From Luteimonas rhizosphaericola (lineage in GTDB: Bacteria; Pseudomonadota; Gammaproteobacteria; Xanthomonadales; Xanthomonadaceae), in contig NZ_JARXRN010000020.1 of NCBI RefSeq assembly GCF_029888045.1, positions 252,283 to 316,282 on the forward strand: a DNA stretch of 64,000 nt, written 5' to 3'. Each line of letters opens with the position of its first letter. The first letter of the stretch is position 1. Under the pieces are notes generated by a model. The model was not told where the DNA came from. It saw only the letters and a list, made by a program, of their open reading frames with translations, and searched no databases. Both the position numbers and the translations under genes were made by a program. Positions 1-9,400 of the stretch are shown in pieces.

Positions 1-504
1 GAGCGGGACCAGGCATTCGCGCCGGGCGACGCCGACGCGGGCCTGTACGACGGCTTCATTCCGGACGGCGACAAGCGCCTGTTCGCCGACGTGCGCACCA
101 CGCCGCCGGCGCAACTGGGGGCGCGCACTTTCGGCTTCCAGGATCCGCGCATGCGAGAACTGCTGTTCCGCTACCGCGCGCGTAACTGGCCGCACACGCT
201 GGACGCCGGCGAACGCCTGCGCTGGGACGCCTACCGGCGCCTGCGCCTGGCCGACGGCAGCGGCCTGTCCGAACTCGGGTTCACGCAGTATTTCGAGCGC
301 ATCGCGACACTGCGCAGCGGCCACGCCGCCGACCCGGACCGCCTGCGCCTGCTCGACCGGCTGCGGCACTGGGGCGAGGATCTGGCGCGCAGCCTCGGCA
401 GCGACGCCGCGCCACTCGCGCAGGAGGCGGGCCGTGCCGCGCCGGCCGTCACGGCCGGCCCGCCGTCCGATCCGGTCACGCCATCCCTGTTCCCGACCCG
501 CTGA
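1..504 (+). CDS. sbcB: Exodeoxyribonuclease I, C-terminal part (truncated by window edge)
   Basis: The reading frame is open from base 1 and ends at TGA 502-504, giving 167 residues of a longer protein. The visible part contains LYDGFI and then RELLFRYRARNWPHTL followed by a run rich in Arg and Trp, which matches the C-terminal region of exonuclease I (SbcB), a 3'-5' single-strand DNA exonuclease used in recombination and mismatch repair. The catalytic DEDD exonuclease domain lies upstream of the window, so activity cannot be judged here. The last 40 residues are Ala/Pro-rich and probably an unstructured tail. Confidence 0.85.
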   Translation, partial: ERDQAFAPGDADAGLYDGFIPDGDKRLFADVRTTPPAQLGARTFGFQDPRMRELLFRYRARNWPHTLDAGERLRWDAYRRLRLADGSGLSELGFTQYFERIATLRSGHAADPDRLRLLDRLRHWGEDLARSLGSDAAPLAQEAGRAAPAVTAGPPSDPVTPSLFPTR

Positions 505-535
505 GCCTACGTACCGCACCGCGCCCGCCCCACCC

Positions 536-1222
536 ATGCCGACCTACTTCACGCCCAAAAGCCTTAAATTCCTGCGCGCCCTCGCCCGCCACAACGAACG
601 GGCATGGTTCCAGGACCACCGCGACGACTACGAGACCCACGTGCGCGAGCCGTTCCAGCGCCTGCTGGCCGGCCTGCAGGCGCCGCTGGCCGAGGTCAGC
701 GCGCACTACCGCGCCGATCCGGCCAAGGTCGGCGGCTCGCTGTTCCGCATCCACCGCGATACCCGCTTCGCCAACGACAAGACCCCGTACAAGACCTGGC
801 AGGGCGCGCGGCTGTTCCACGAGCGCAGCCGGCAGGTGCCGGCGCCGTCGTTCTACGTGCAGCTGCAGCCGGGCAACTGCTTCATCGGTGGCGGCATCTG
901 GCACCCGGAGCCGCCGGTGCAGCGCCAGATCCGGCAGTTCATCGTCGACAATCCGGGCGGCTGGCAGGCGGCGGCGCATGCGCCCGCGTTCCGGCGCCGC
1001 TTCGCGCTCGACGACGCCGACATGCTGGTGCGACCGCCGCGCGGATTCCCGGCCGATTTCGAGTACATCGACGACCTGCGCCACCGCAACTTCGTCGCCT
1101 GGCGCGGCATCGAGGATGACGCGATGCTGGGTCCGCGCCTGCTGCCCACCCTGGTGAAGGACCTCCAGGCCATGGCCCCGTTCATGGACTACCTCTGCGC
1201 CGCCCTCGACCTGGAGTTCTGA
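536..1222 (+). CDS. DUF2461 / TIGR02453 family protein
   Basis: A 228-residue protein. The start is placed at ATG 536, giving MPTYFTPKSLKFL, because the family begins with this YFTPKSLKFL-like segment; a longer reading frame begins about 34 codons earlier but runs through the sbcB end. The motifs NERAWFQDHRDDYE, RIHRDTRFANDKTPYK and GGGIWHPE are characteristic of the DUF2461 family. No biochemical function is established for the family that I can state. It lies 31 nt after sbcB and 4 nt before the next gene, so the three are probably co-transcribed. Confidence 0.85.
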   Translation: MPTYFTPKSLKFLRALARHNERAWFQDHRDDYETHVREPFQRLLAGLQAPLAEVSAHYRADPAKVGGSLFRIHRDTRFANDKTPYKTWQGARLFHERSRQVPAPSFYVQLQPGNCFIGGGIWHPEPPVQRQIRQFIVDNPGGWQAAAHAPAFRRRFALDDADMLVRPPRGFPADFEYIDDLRHRNFVAWRGIEDDAMLGPRLLPTLVKDLQAMAPFMDYLCAALDLEF

Positions 1223-1226
1223 GCCC

Positions 1227-1766
1227 ATGCGCAAGTGGATCATCCTCGCCGGAGTGCTGCTGGCCGCGCTGCTGGCATGGACCGCCGCCGGGCCGTACCT
1301 GACGATGCACGCCATCGGCAAGGCGGTGCGCGAGGAGAACGCCGCCGCGCTGGCGCGCCACGTCGACTTCCCGCCGCTGCGCGCGAGCCTCAAGGCGCAG
1401 CTGGGCGACCGGCTGGCGCGCCGCGTGGGCGTGGAGGCGCAGTCGGGCTGGCTCGGTGCGCTGGGTGCGACGGTGGCCAACGAACTGGCCGGCGGCGCGG
1501 TCGACCTGATGGTCACGCCCTACGGCCTGGGCGCGCTGATCGAAGGCCGCAAGGTCTGGAACCGCGCCACCGGCCTGCCCCCGCCGCGCACCGAAGCCGG
1601 TGCCGCCGCGCGCCCCGACCCCTGGCGCGATGCCCAGCGGCGCTACGAATCGACCTCGCGCTTCACCGCCACCGTGCACACCGACGACGGCGCGCCGGTG
1701 GTGTTCGTGCTCACCCGCCAGGGCGTGCGCTGGAAGCTGTCGGATATCCGCCTGCCGCCGCCCTGA
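1227..1766 (+). CDS. DUF2939 domain protein, membrane-anchored
   Basis: A 179-residue protein with an N-terminal hydrophobic segment (about residues 4-22) that looks like an uncleaved signal anchor, followed by a soluble domain. The stretch containing AIGKAVREENAAALARHVDFPPLR and LKAQL matches the DUF2939 family found in many gammaproteobacteria. The remainder is Ala/Arg-rich with a final strand-rich segment ending RWKLSDIRLP. It is probably exported and membrane-tethered; function is unknown. It starts 4 nt after the DUF2461 gene. Confidence 0.75.
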   Translation: MRKWIILAGVLLAALLAWTAAGPYLTMHAIGKAVREENAAALARHVDFPPLRASLKAQLGDRLARRVGVEAQSGWLGALGATVANELAGGAVDLMVTPYGLGALIEGRKVWNRATGLPPPRTEAGAAARPDPWRDAQRRYESTSRFTATVHTDDGAPVVFVLTRQGVRWKLSDIRLPPP

Positions 1767-1886
1767 CGCGCGTTCGCCATCGGCTGGCGCTTCGGTCGCG
1801 GCGCCAAGCGGCCCGGCGCATCCTGCCGCTGCGGTCGTCGCCCGCGCGTGGGCGGGCTCGTCCCGTCGGTACGCCAGCCCCCGCCC

Positions 1887-4067
1887 TCAGAACCGCCAGT
1901 TCAGGCTGAGCGTGTAGTTGCGCGGGGCGCCGTAGTAGCCGCTGTAGCGCAGCGTGTTGATGTACTTCTCGTCGCCGGCGTTGTTGACGTTGAGCCGCAG
2001 CGCGGCCTCGGGCAGGAAGTTCCAGGCCACGAATCCGTTGATCACGGCGTAGCTGTCCTGGCGCACGGTGAAGCCACTGCTCTCGACGTTGGAGATATCG
2101 CTCTGCCAGCGCGCGCCCACGCCCCACGACAGCGTGTCGAACGACGGCACGCGGCCGCTGAGCACGAGGTTCGCGGTACGCCGCGGGACCCAGCGATAGG
2201 TGTCGTCGCCGTCCTGGCCGGTCAGCTTCAGGGCCGTGTAGCCGAACACCACGTCGAGCGAGTCGCTCACCCGGCCGGTGGCTTCGAGCTCCACGCCGCG
2301 CGAGGTCACGTCCACGCCCTCGTAGTAGAACTGGCCCATGTCGTTGTAGCCGGCCCCGGTGGCCAGCCCGTCCTGCTCGGCGCGGAACACCGCGAGCGTG
2401 GTCAGCAGGCGCTTGTCCAGCCATTCGGCCTTCACGCCCAGCTCGTAGTTCGAGCCCCTGGTCGGGTCGAGGTAGCGGCCTTCGGCGTCGGACTGGCTCT
2501 GGGGCTGGTAGATGTCGGAGTAGCTCACGTAGCCGAGCACGTCGGGCGTGAAGTCGAACGTCAGCCCGGCGTAGGGGCTGGTCTGGCGTTCGGTCTGGTC
2601 GAACACCACGCCGTAGTTCTGGCCGTCGCGGTGGTACTCGGCCCAGTTGACGCCGAGCACGGCCTTGAAGCGGTCGGTCAGCGACAGGCGGGTGGCGCCG
2701 TAGGCGCGCTTGAGGCGCTCGTCCAGGGTGCTGTAGGTGGACAGCTCGCCCCACACCGGCTCCGGGATCACATCGCCGCCCCACGGGAAGCCCGGCATCG
2801 GGATGTACCCGCACACCGCCTCGCCGCACAGCGCGCCGGCGAACTGGTTGCTGACGTTCTCGCTCTGCGACCAGCTCACGCCGAACATCGCCTCGTGCTC
2901 GCGTCCGCCCATCGCGAAGCGGCCGTTGACCGTGGCCGAGCCGAGGTCGGCGGTAAACGCGTCCGCGCCGCCCCACGGATAGCCGTAAAGGCCCACGTTC
3001 GTACCCGGCTCCAGGCCGGTGCCATCGCGATCCGTGGCGTAGAACAGCTTGTCGTCGCTGCGGATGTCGCGGCGGTTGTAGGCCAACTTCAGCTGCCAGT
3101 CCGCGCCCAGCTGGTGCGTGTATTCGATGAAGCCGGTGCGGGTGGTGGTGTCCCAGTAGGTCCAGTCCTGGGTGGTGGACGCGCCCCGGTCCCATTCGGC
3201 CTGGGTGCCGTCGCTGTACATGAAGCCGAGCGCGCCCCACATGTTGCCGTCGGTGTCGGCGTCCTGCCAGGAGTAACCGATCGTGAGGGTGCCGTTCTCG
3301 CCCACCTGCCCGTCGACCACACCGTAGACGAAATCGCGCCGGTCGTCCTTGCCGCGCAGGTACGAGCCGCCCTGCTCGTGCGCCGCGACCACGCGTCCGG
3401 CCCAGGTCCCGTCGGCGGTGAACGGCGTGGAGTAGTCCACCTCGCCGCGGACCGTGCCCCACGAGCCGTAGGAGAGCCCGAACGTGCCGCGGGTGTCGTT
3501 GGTCGGGCGCTTGCGCACGTAGTTGATCGTGCCGGCGGAATTGCCCACGCCGGTGAGCAGGCCGTTCGCGCCGCGGATGACTTCCAGCTTCTCGTAACCG
3601 AACGTGTCCTGGGCACCGGTCACGATGCCCCAGCTGTTGGGCAGGCCCACGCCGTCGATCTGGGTATTGGCGATCTCGAACCCGCGCGCGGTGAAGTTGG
3701 TGCGGTTGGTCTCCCACTCCTCGACCTGGATGCCGGTGGCCAGGCGCAGGGCCTCGTTGAGGCTGTCGGTGCCGAACTGGGTCATCTGCTCGCTGCCGAC
3801 CACGCTGATCGACTGCGGCGTGTCCTTGATGGTCAGGTCCAGGTTGGTGGCGCCGTTGCTGACGCGGTTGGCACGCTGGCCGACCACGAGCACCGCGTCG
3901 AGATCGCGGGCCGACGGCGTGGCGCCGTCCGTCGCCTCCTGGGCAAGCGTGAGCCCGGGGACGCCGGCCAGGGCCAGGCACACGGCCGCGGACAGGCGGC
4001 GGGGAACGGGTCGGAGCGACGGAGCACGGCGGCCCGGAACACGGGCGGGGACGAAGACGGAACGCAT
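1887..4067 (-). CDS. TonB-dependent siderophore receptor
   Basis: A 726-residue outer-membrane beta-barrel receptor that takes up ferric siderophores using energy from TonB-ExbBD. There is a signal peptide with cleavage likely near residue 42 (...GLTLAQE), a TonB-box-like stretch DAVLVVGQR just after it, the plug motif DTPQSISVVG, the segment YEKLEVIRGANGLL seen in the FhuE/FpvA-like TIGR01783 family, and a final Phe (NWRF) as expected for barrel insertion. The N-terminus is short, so no secretin/TonB signalling domain of the FpvA/FecA kind is present. No siderophore biosynthesis gene or sigma/anti-sigma pair is nearby, so it may serve a siderophore made by other bacteria. The substrate cannot be assigned from sequence alone. 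Confidence 0.92.
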   Translation of the reverse strand: MRSVFVPARVPGRRAPSLRPVPRRLSAAVCLALAGVPGLTLAQEATDGATPSARDLDAVLVVGQRANRVSNGATNLDLTIKDTPQSISVVGSEQMTQFGTDSLNEALRLATGIQVEEWETNRTNFTARGFEIANTQIDGVGLPNSWGIVTGAQDTFGYEKLEVIRGANGLLTGVGNSAGTINYVRKRPTNDTRGTFGLSYGSWGTVRGEVDYSTPFTADGTWAGRVVAAHEQGGSYLRGKDDRRDFVYGVVDGQVGENGTLTIGYSWQDADTDGNMWGALGFMYSDGTQAEWDRGASTTQDWTYWDTTTRTGFIEYTHQLGADWQLKLAYNRRDIRSDDKLFYATDRDGTGLEPGTNVGLYGYPWGGADAFTADLGSATVNGRFAMGGREHEAMFGVSWSQSENVSNQFAGALCGEAVCGYIPMPGFPWGGDVIPEPVWGELSTYSTLDERLKRAYGATRLSLTDRFKAVLGVNWAEYHRDGQNYGVVFDQTERQTSPYAGLTFDFTPDVLGYVSYSDIYQPQSQSDAEGRYLDPTRGSNYELGVKAEWLDKRLLTTLAVFRAEQDGLATGAGYNDMGQFYYEGVDVTSRGVELEATGRVSDSLDVVFGYTALKLTGQDGDDTYRWVPRRTANLVLSGRVPSFDTLSWGVGARWQSDISNVESSGFTVRQDSYAVINGFVAWNFLPEAALRLNVNNAGDEKYINTLRYSGYYGAPRNYTLSLNWRF

Positions 4068-4141
4068 CTAGCGGGTCCTGAGACGGGGTGGTCGCGGGGC
4101 CCGGAGGCCGCTCGCGGCGCGGCTCGCTGCCGCGGATGCGT

Positions 4142-4171
4142 ATTAAAATGCAAATCACTCGCATTTGGCAA
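4142..4171 (-). promoter_or_regulatory. Fur-box-containing promoter of the TonB-dependent receptor
   Basis: On the minus strand a -35-like TTGCCA (4171-4166) and -10-like TTTAAT (4147-4142) are 18 nt apart. Between them, overlapping the -10 by one base, lies a 19-bp imperfect palindrome (4165-4147, AATGCGAGTGATTTGCATT) with 7 of 9 arm positions paired. This closely resembles the AATGA/ATTCTCATT form of the Fur box, and its place in the spacer is ideal for iron-dependent repression. The receptor start codon is about 75 nt downstream. Fur binding is inferred from sequence only. Confidence 0.72.
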
Positions 4172-4389
4172 CGGGCAATCGGCGGAGGTGGTGTCGACCG
4201 GATGGGCTCGAATTGGCCCGATCCGCGATGCGCGACATGCCTGGCGACTTGTCCGCGAGGTCGTCGAGGGCGCGGCGATGCCCTGCACCGCGCGTGTTCC
4301 GCTGATGATCTGCTGACCGCTGGCGGCCGACCGGCGCCCTGGCTCTACCAGGCCGGCCCACGCGGCCCGGGCGCCCGCCTGGGCATAGG
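4172..4389. other. Non-coding stretch between the receptor promoter and the 5'-nucleotidase gene
   Basis: The gene-free interval 4068-4389 is 322 nt. Apart from the Fur-controlled promoter at 4142-4171 and the receptor leader, I see no convincing gene, hairpin terminator or RNA gene in it. Both flanking genes read on the minus strand, so the 3' end of the nucleotidase transcript must lie in this stretch. Confidence 0.4.
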
Positions 4390-5304
4390 CTAGCTGTTCG
4401 ACACCCCGTGCGGGACATGGCCGGCCAGCACGTGCTGGCGGGCGCTGTCGATGTTGTGCGCCGAATCGTCGAAGAAGATGTCGGCGCCGAAGGCTTCCAG
4501 GAACGGCCCCTTGGCGCGCCCGCCCAGGAACAGCGCCTCGTCCAGGCGCACGCCCCATTCGCGCAGGGTGCGGATCACGCGCTCGTGCGCCGGCGCGGAG
4601 CGGGCGGTGACCAGGGCGGTGCGGATCGGCGAGGCCTCGCCGACGGGAAACGCCGCCTGCAGGTCGTGGAGTGCCGACAGGAACGCGCGGAACGGTCCGC
4701 CCGACAGCGGCTCGCGCGCGTTCTCGATCTCGTGGCGGTGGAAGGCGTCGATGCCGCCCTCGCGCGAGACCCGCTCGCCCTCGTCGCCGAAGATCACCGC
4801 GTCGCCGTCGAACGCGATGCGGATCTGCTCGCTGGCCATGGTGCCGGGCTTGGCGCGATCGGGAAGGATGGTGGCGGCCGCGACGCCGTTCGCCAGCGCC
4901 TGCCGCACGGATTCGGGATTCGCCGACAGGAACAGCTGCGCGCCGAACGGGCGGATGTAGGGCCACGTGGGCTCGCCGGAGGTGAACGTGGCGCGCGAGA
5001 TGGGGAGTCTGTGGTGCTGGATGGAATTGAAGATGCGCAGGCCGGTGTCGGCGGAATTGCGCGAGAGCAGGATGACCTCGACCCGCGGCGCGTCCGGCGG
5101 CGCGGCCACGTTGAGCGCCAGCAGCTTGCGCACCAGCGAGAACGCGATGCCCGGCTCCAGCACGTCGTCCTCGTGGGTGCGCTGGTACTCGGAATACGGC
5201 TCGATGCCCTCGCGCTCGAACAGGGCGTGGCTGTCCTCCAGGTCGAACAGCGCGCGCGAGGAGATCGCGATGGTGAGGACCGCGACGGGTTCTTTGCGGG
5301 ACAT
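4390..5304 (-). CDS. 5'-nucleotidase (NT5C1-like family)
   Basis: A 304-residue protein of the bacterial 5'-nucleotidase family related to cytosolic NT5C1, which dephosphorylates nucleoside monophosphates. The start at ATG 5304 (MSRKEPVAVLTIAISSRALFD) is preferred over an in-frame ATG 21 codons upstream because the family begins just before the AISSRALFDLE segment. Family motifs include EPGIAFSLVRKLLALN, VILLSRNSADTGLRIFNSI, FLSANPESV, DGDAVIFGDE and DIFFDDSAHNID. The C-terminal DDSAHN segment is where HAD-type enzymes usually carry acidic residues that help bind metal. It lies alone on the minus strand between the receptor and nadK. Confidence 0.82.
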   Translation of the reverse strand: MSRKEPVAVLTIAISSRALFDLEDSHALFEREGIEPYSEYQRTHEDDVLEPGIAFSLVRKLLALNVAAPPDAPRVEVILLSRNSADTGLRIFNSIQHHRLPISRATFTSGEPTWPYIRPFGAQLFLSANPESVRQALANGVAAATILPDRAKPGTMASEQIRIAFDGDAVIFGDEGERVSREGGIDAFHRHEIENAREPLSGGPFRAFLSALHDLQAAFPVGEASPIRTALVTARSAPAHERVIRTLREWGVRLDEALFLGGRAKGPFLEAFGADIFFDDSAHNIDSARQHVLAGHVPHGVSNS

Positions 5305-5497
5305 GGGGAAATTATGCCTGTGTTGGCGGCGGGCGCGGCGGCGAGTCGCCGTCGGCTCGCCGGCCATCCCCGCTCCATGCCGGACAGGATGCGCGCGAGG
5401 CGCCCGAGAGGCCTCAGCGTGACGCCCGCGTCCCGCCCCGAGTGGCGGCTCGACTGTTCACCGATCGAGCCCGTGGCCTGTCCGCCGTTCCGCCCGC

Positions 5498-6268
5498 TCA
5501 GGCCTCGAACTGCTCGCTGAGGATGCGTTCCTCGAGGTTGTGCTCGGGATCGAACAGCATGGTGACGGTGCGCTCGCGCGATTCGCGGATCATGACTTCG
5601 ACCACGTCGCGCACCTCGTGCGAATCGGCGGTGGCGCTGACCGGACGCTTGAACGGGTCGAGCACGCGGAAGCGCACCTCCGTGTCGCCCTTGAGCAGCG
5701 CCCCGCGCCAGCGACGGGGCCGGAAGGCCGCGATCGGCGTCAGCGCCACCACGTTCGCGCCCAGCGGCAGGATCGGCCCGTGCGCAGAATAGTTGTAGGC
5801 GGTGCTGCCGGCGGCCGTGGCCACCATCACGCCGTCGGCGATCAGCTCGTCCAGCCGCAGCTTGCCGTTGAGTTCGATCGACAGGTGCGCAGCCTGGCGC
5901 GTCTGGCGCAGCAGCGACACCTCGTTGTAGGCCAGCGAGCCCACCGTCGCCCCCGACTCGGTCTGCGCGATCATCTCCAGCGGATGCAGCACCGCCGGCT
6001 CGGCCGCGCGGATGCGCTCGATCAGGCCCTCCTCCCGGTGCTGGTTCATCAGGAAGCCCACGGTGCCGAGCTTCATCCCGAACACCGGCTTGCCGAGGCT
6101 GCCGTGGCGGTGCAGCGTCTGCAGCATGAAGCCGTCGCCGCCGAGCGCGCACAGCACGTCCGCCTCGTCCGGCTCGCACTGGCCATGGCGCGCGGCAAGC
6201 GCGGCGATCGCGCCCTGCGCCTCGTCGGTCTGGCTGGCGAGGAAGGCGATGCGTGGCGTGGTGCTCAT
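5498..6268 (-). CDS. nadK: NAD kinase
   Basis: A 256-residue enzyme that phosphorylates NAD+ with ATP to NADP+. The GGDG motif is at residues 43-46 ([11 protein letters not shown]), followed by [10 protein letters not shown], the NEVSLLR substrate segment, and the conserved [10 protein letters not shown] motif. The start at ATG 6268 has an AGGAG ribosome-binding site six bases upstream; the frame stays open much further upstream, but that extension overlaps the glutamate dehydrogenase gene and is spurious. It is on the shorter side for the family (usually about 290 residues), as in other xanthomonads. Confidence 0.93.
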   Translation of the reverse strand: MSTTPRIAFLASQTDEAQGAIAALAARHGQCEPDEADVLCALGGDGFMLQTLHRHGSLGKPVFGMKLGTVGFLMNQHREEGLIERIRAAEPAVLHPLEMIAQTESGATVGSLAYNEVSLLRQTRQAAHLSIELNGKLRLDELIADGVMVATAAGSTAYNYSAHGPILPLGANVVALTPIAAFRPRRWRGALLKGDTEVRFRVLDPFKRPVSATADSHEVRDVVEVMIRESRERTVTMLFDPEHNLEERILSEQFEA

Positions 6269-6429
6269 CGGCGGCTCCTGCTCGGTCGATCCCCGAGGAT
6301 AACCCGCGCAGGCGTCGCGTCCGAGGCGGGCGCCGCCGGCGCCCGCCGTGCGGGACCCGTGCGGCCGGGAAGGCAGGCACGGGAGCACCGACCGCGGCGG
6401 ATGCCGCGGCCGGCCGCGATCAGCCGCGA

Positions 6430-9400
6430 TCAGCCGCGCTGGGCGAGCTGCGACAGCCGCTGCACCGCCACCGACGCGGTCGGGTAGTCGAGCGTTTTCT
6501 GCGCCGCCAGCTCGGTCAGCATCGCCAGGGTGAAGCGCAGGGTGGCGTCGTCGCGACCCAGCCACTGCTGCACCTTCTCCTCCGGCGTCTCGCCGGGCAT
6601 CGCCAGCACCTGGCCGACGATCGTGCGCTGCTGGGTCGCGAGTTCCTCGCGCAGCACGCCGCGTGCCACCGCATGCCAGCGGCCGTCGACCTGCAGCGCG
6701 TCGATCTGCTGCGTGAGCCACGGCACGCGCAGCGCCTCGCCGACGCGGAAATGCAGCCTCGCGACATCGATCGGTCGCCGCTTGCGCTCGGTCGCCAGTT
6801 CGATGATGTCGGCGCATGGCTCCAGGTACGGCAAGGCGGCCAGCTGGCCGGCGAGTTCCGCCGGCACGCCCTTGCCCAGCCAGTCGGCCAGGCTGGCCTC
6901 GTACTCGGGCCGCTGCGAGTCGGGCAGGATGTTCTCGCCCGCGCGGATGTCGCGGAAGCCGTCGTGGTAGCGGTTGACCGCGGTGGTGATGTCCGGGATC
7001 GCGCCCGGGCGCGACAGCAGCCAGCGGGTGAACGAGCGCTGCAGGTTCCAGATCACCAGCAGCGCGTCGATCTGCACCGACTCGGCGACGCGGCCATCGA
7101 GCGCGTCGATGTCCAGCCACAGCGCGCGCGCCTCCAGCGTCTCGCGGGTGATGGTGAACGCCTTGGCCACCTCGCCGTAGCTGCGGCCGCTGTCCTCCTG
7201 CATGCGCAGCAGGAAGGTCGCGCCCATGCGGTTGATCATGGTGTTGGTCACCGCCGTGGCGATGATCTCGCGCTTGAGACGGTGCTGCTCCATGGCCTGG
7301 GCGTACTTCTTCTGCAGCGGCTGCGGGAAGTAGCGCTGCAGTTCCTTGGACAGGTACGGATCCTCCGGCACGTCCGAGCGCAGCAGTTCGTCGAACGCGA
7401 CCAGCTTCGAATACGACAGCAGCACCGCCAGCTCCGGCCGGGTCAGGCCCTGCCCGCGCGCCTTGCGCTCGGCCATCTCCGCGTCGGACGGCAGGTATTC
7501 GATCTGCCGGTCCAGCAGCCCCTGCTGTTCGAGCGTGCGGATGAAGTGCTGCTTGGAGCCCAGGCGCGAGACGCTCATCCGCTCCATCAGGCTGATCGCC
7601 TGGTTCTGGCGGTAGTTGTCCCACAGCACCAGCTGCGCGACCTCGTCGGTCATCGAGGCCAGCAGCTTGTTGCGCGCCTCCATCTTCAGCCGGCCGTCCT
7701 GCACCTGGGCGTTGAGCAGGATCTTGATGTTGACCTCGTGGTCGGAGGTGTCCACGCCGGCGGAGTTGTCGATGAAGTCGGTGTTGAGCAGTACGCCGTG
7801 CTGCGCGGCCTCGATGCGGCCGAGCTGGGTCAGGCCCAGGTTGCCGCCCTCGCCCACCACCCGGCAGCGCAGGTCGCGGCCGTCGACGCGGATGGCGTTG
7901 TTGGCGCGGTCGCCGACGTCGGCGTGCTGCTCGCGGCTGGACTTGACGTAGGTGCCGATGCCGCCGTTCCACAGCAGGTCCACCGGAGCCCGCAGGATCG
8001 CCGACAGCAGCTCGTTGGGCGCCATCGCGGTGGTGCCCTCGGCCAGGCCGAGCGCGGCGCAGGCCTCGGGCGTGAGCGCGATCGACTTGAGCGTGCGCGG
8101 AAACACGCCGCCGCCCTTCGAGATCAGGGCCGTGTCGTAGTCGGCCCAGCTCGAGCGCGGCAGCGCGAACATGCGCTCGCGCTCGGCGAACGAGCGCGCG
8201 GCGTCGGGCTGCGGGTCGATGAAGATGTGGCGGTGGTCGAACGCGGCCACCAGGCGGATGTGCCGGGACAGCAGCATGCCGTTGCCGAACACGTCGCCGG
8301 ACATGTCGCCGATGCCCACGCAGGTGAAGTCCTGCGCCTGCGAATCGTGGCCCAGGGCGCGGAAGTGGCGCTTGACCGATTCCCACGCGCCGCGCGCCGT
8401 GATCCCCATGCCCTTGTGGTCGTAGCCGACCGAGCCGCCGGAGGCGAACGCGTCCGCCAGCCAGAAGCCGTAGTCGGCGGAGATGCCGTTGGCGATGTCG
8501 GAGAACGTGGCCGTGCCCTTGTCGGCCGCGACCACCAGGTACGGATCGTCCTGGTCGTGGCGCACGACGTCGACCGGCGGCACGATGCGGCCGTCGACGA
8601 TGTTGTCGGTGACATCGAGCAGGCCGCTGATGAACAGGCGGTAGCAGGCCACGCCCTCGGCGAACAGCGCGTCGCGGTCGCCGCCCGCGGGCGGGCGCTT
8701 GACGATGAAGCCGCCCTTCGAACCCACCGGCACGATCACGGTGTTCTTCACCATCTGCGCCTTCACCAGGCCCAGCACCTCGGTGCGGAAATCCTCACGT
8801 CGGTCGGACCAGCGCAGGCCGCCGCGCGCGACCGCGCCGAAGCGCAGGTGGATGCCCTCCACGCGCGGGCCGTACACGAAGATCTCGCGGTAGGGGCGCG
8901 GCTTGGGCAGGTCGGGCACGCGCGCGGAGTCGAACTTGAACGCGATCGTCTCCTTGAACGCGTCTTCCCGGCCGCGCTGGTAGTAGCTGGTGCGCAGGGT
9001 CGCGTCGATCAGGCCCATGAAGCTGCGCAGGATGCGGTCCTCGTCGAGGCTGGACACCGTGTCCAGCAATGCCCGGATCGCGAGGCGCGCGGCGTCGTCG
9101 CGCGCCTCGCGCCCGGCGCCGCGGGCATCGACCACGGGCTGCACCGCCGCGGCCGCCACGGCGTCCCCGCCGGCCAGCGCCTGCAGGTGGCCGGACAGGT
9201 GCGCGGTTGCGGTCGCGAGCGTCGCCTTGTCCTCGCGCCCGGCGCGCGGGTCGAAGCGCGCCTCGAACAGCTCCACCAGTAGCCGCGCGATCAGCGGATT
9301 GCGGGCGAACGTGTCCTCGACGTAGCTCTGCGAGAACGGCACCCCGACCTGCTGCAGGTAGCGCGCGTAGCCGCGCAGCAGCGCCACCTGGCGCCAGGTG

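Noticed and set aside
1848-4316. Long plus-strand open frame opposite the siderophore receptor
   Set aside because: It is the antisense shadow of a clear TonB-dependent receptor. GC-rich third positions leave reverse frames open; its composition (Arg/Ala/Val/His) matches no family.
5305-5497. Possible small gene between the 5'-nucleotidase and nadK
   Set aside because: Frames open here are extensions of neighbouring genes without ribosome-binding sites; no hairpin or promoter is convincing.
6411-6440. Short tandem repeat GCCGCGATCA at the end of the glutamate dehydrogenase gene
   Set aside because: Only two to three short copies, overlapping the stop codon; likely chance in GC-rich DNA.
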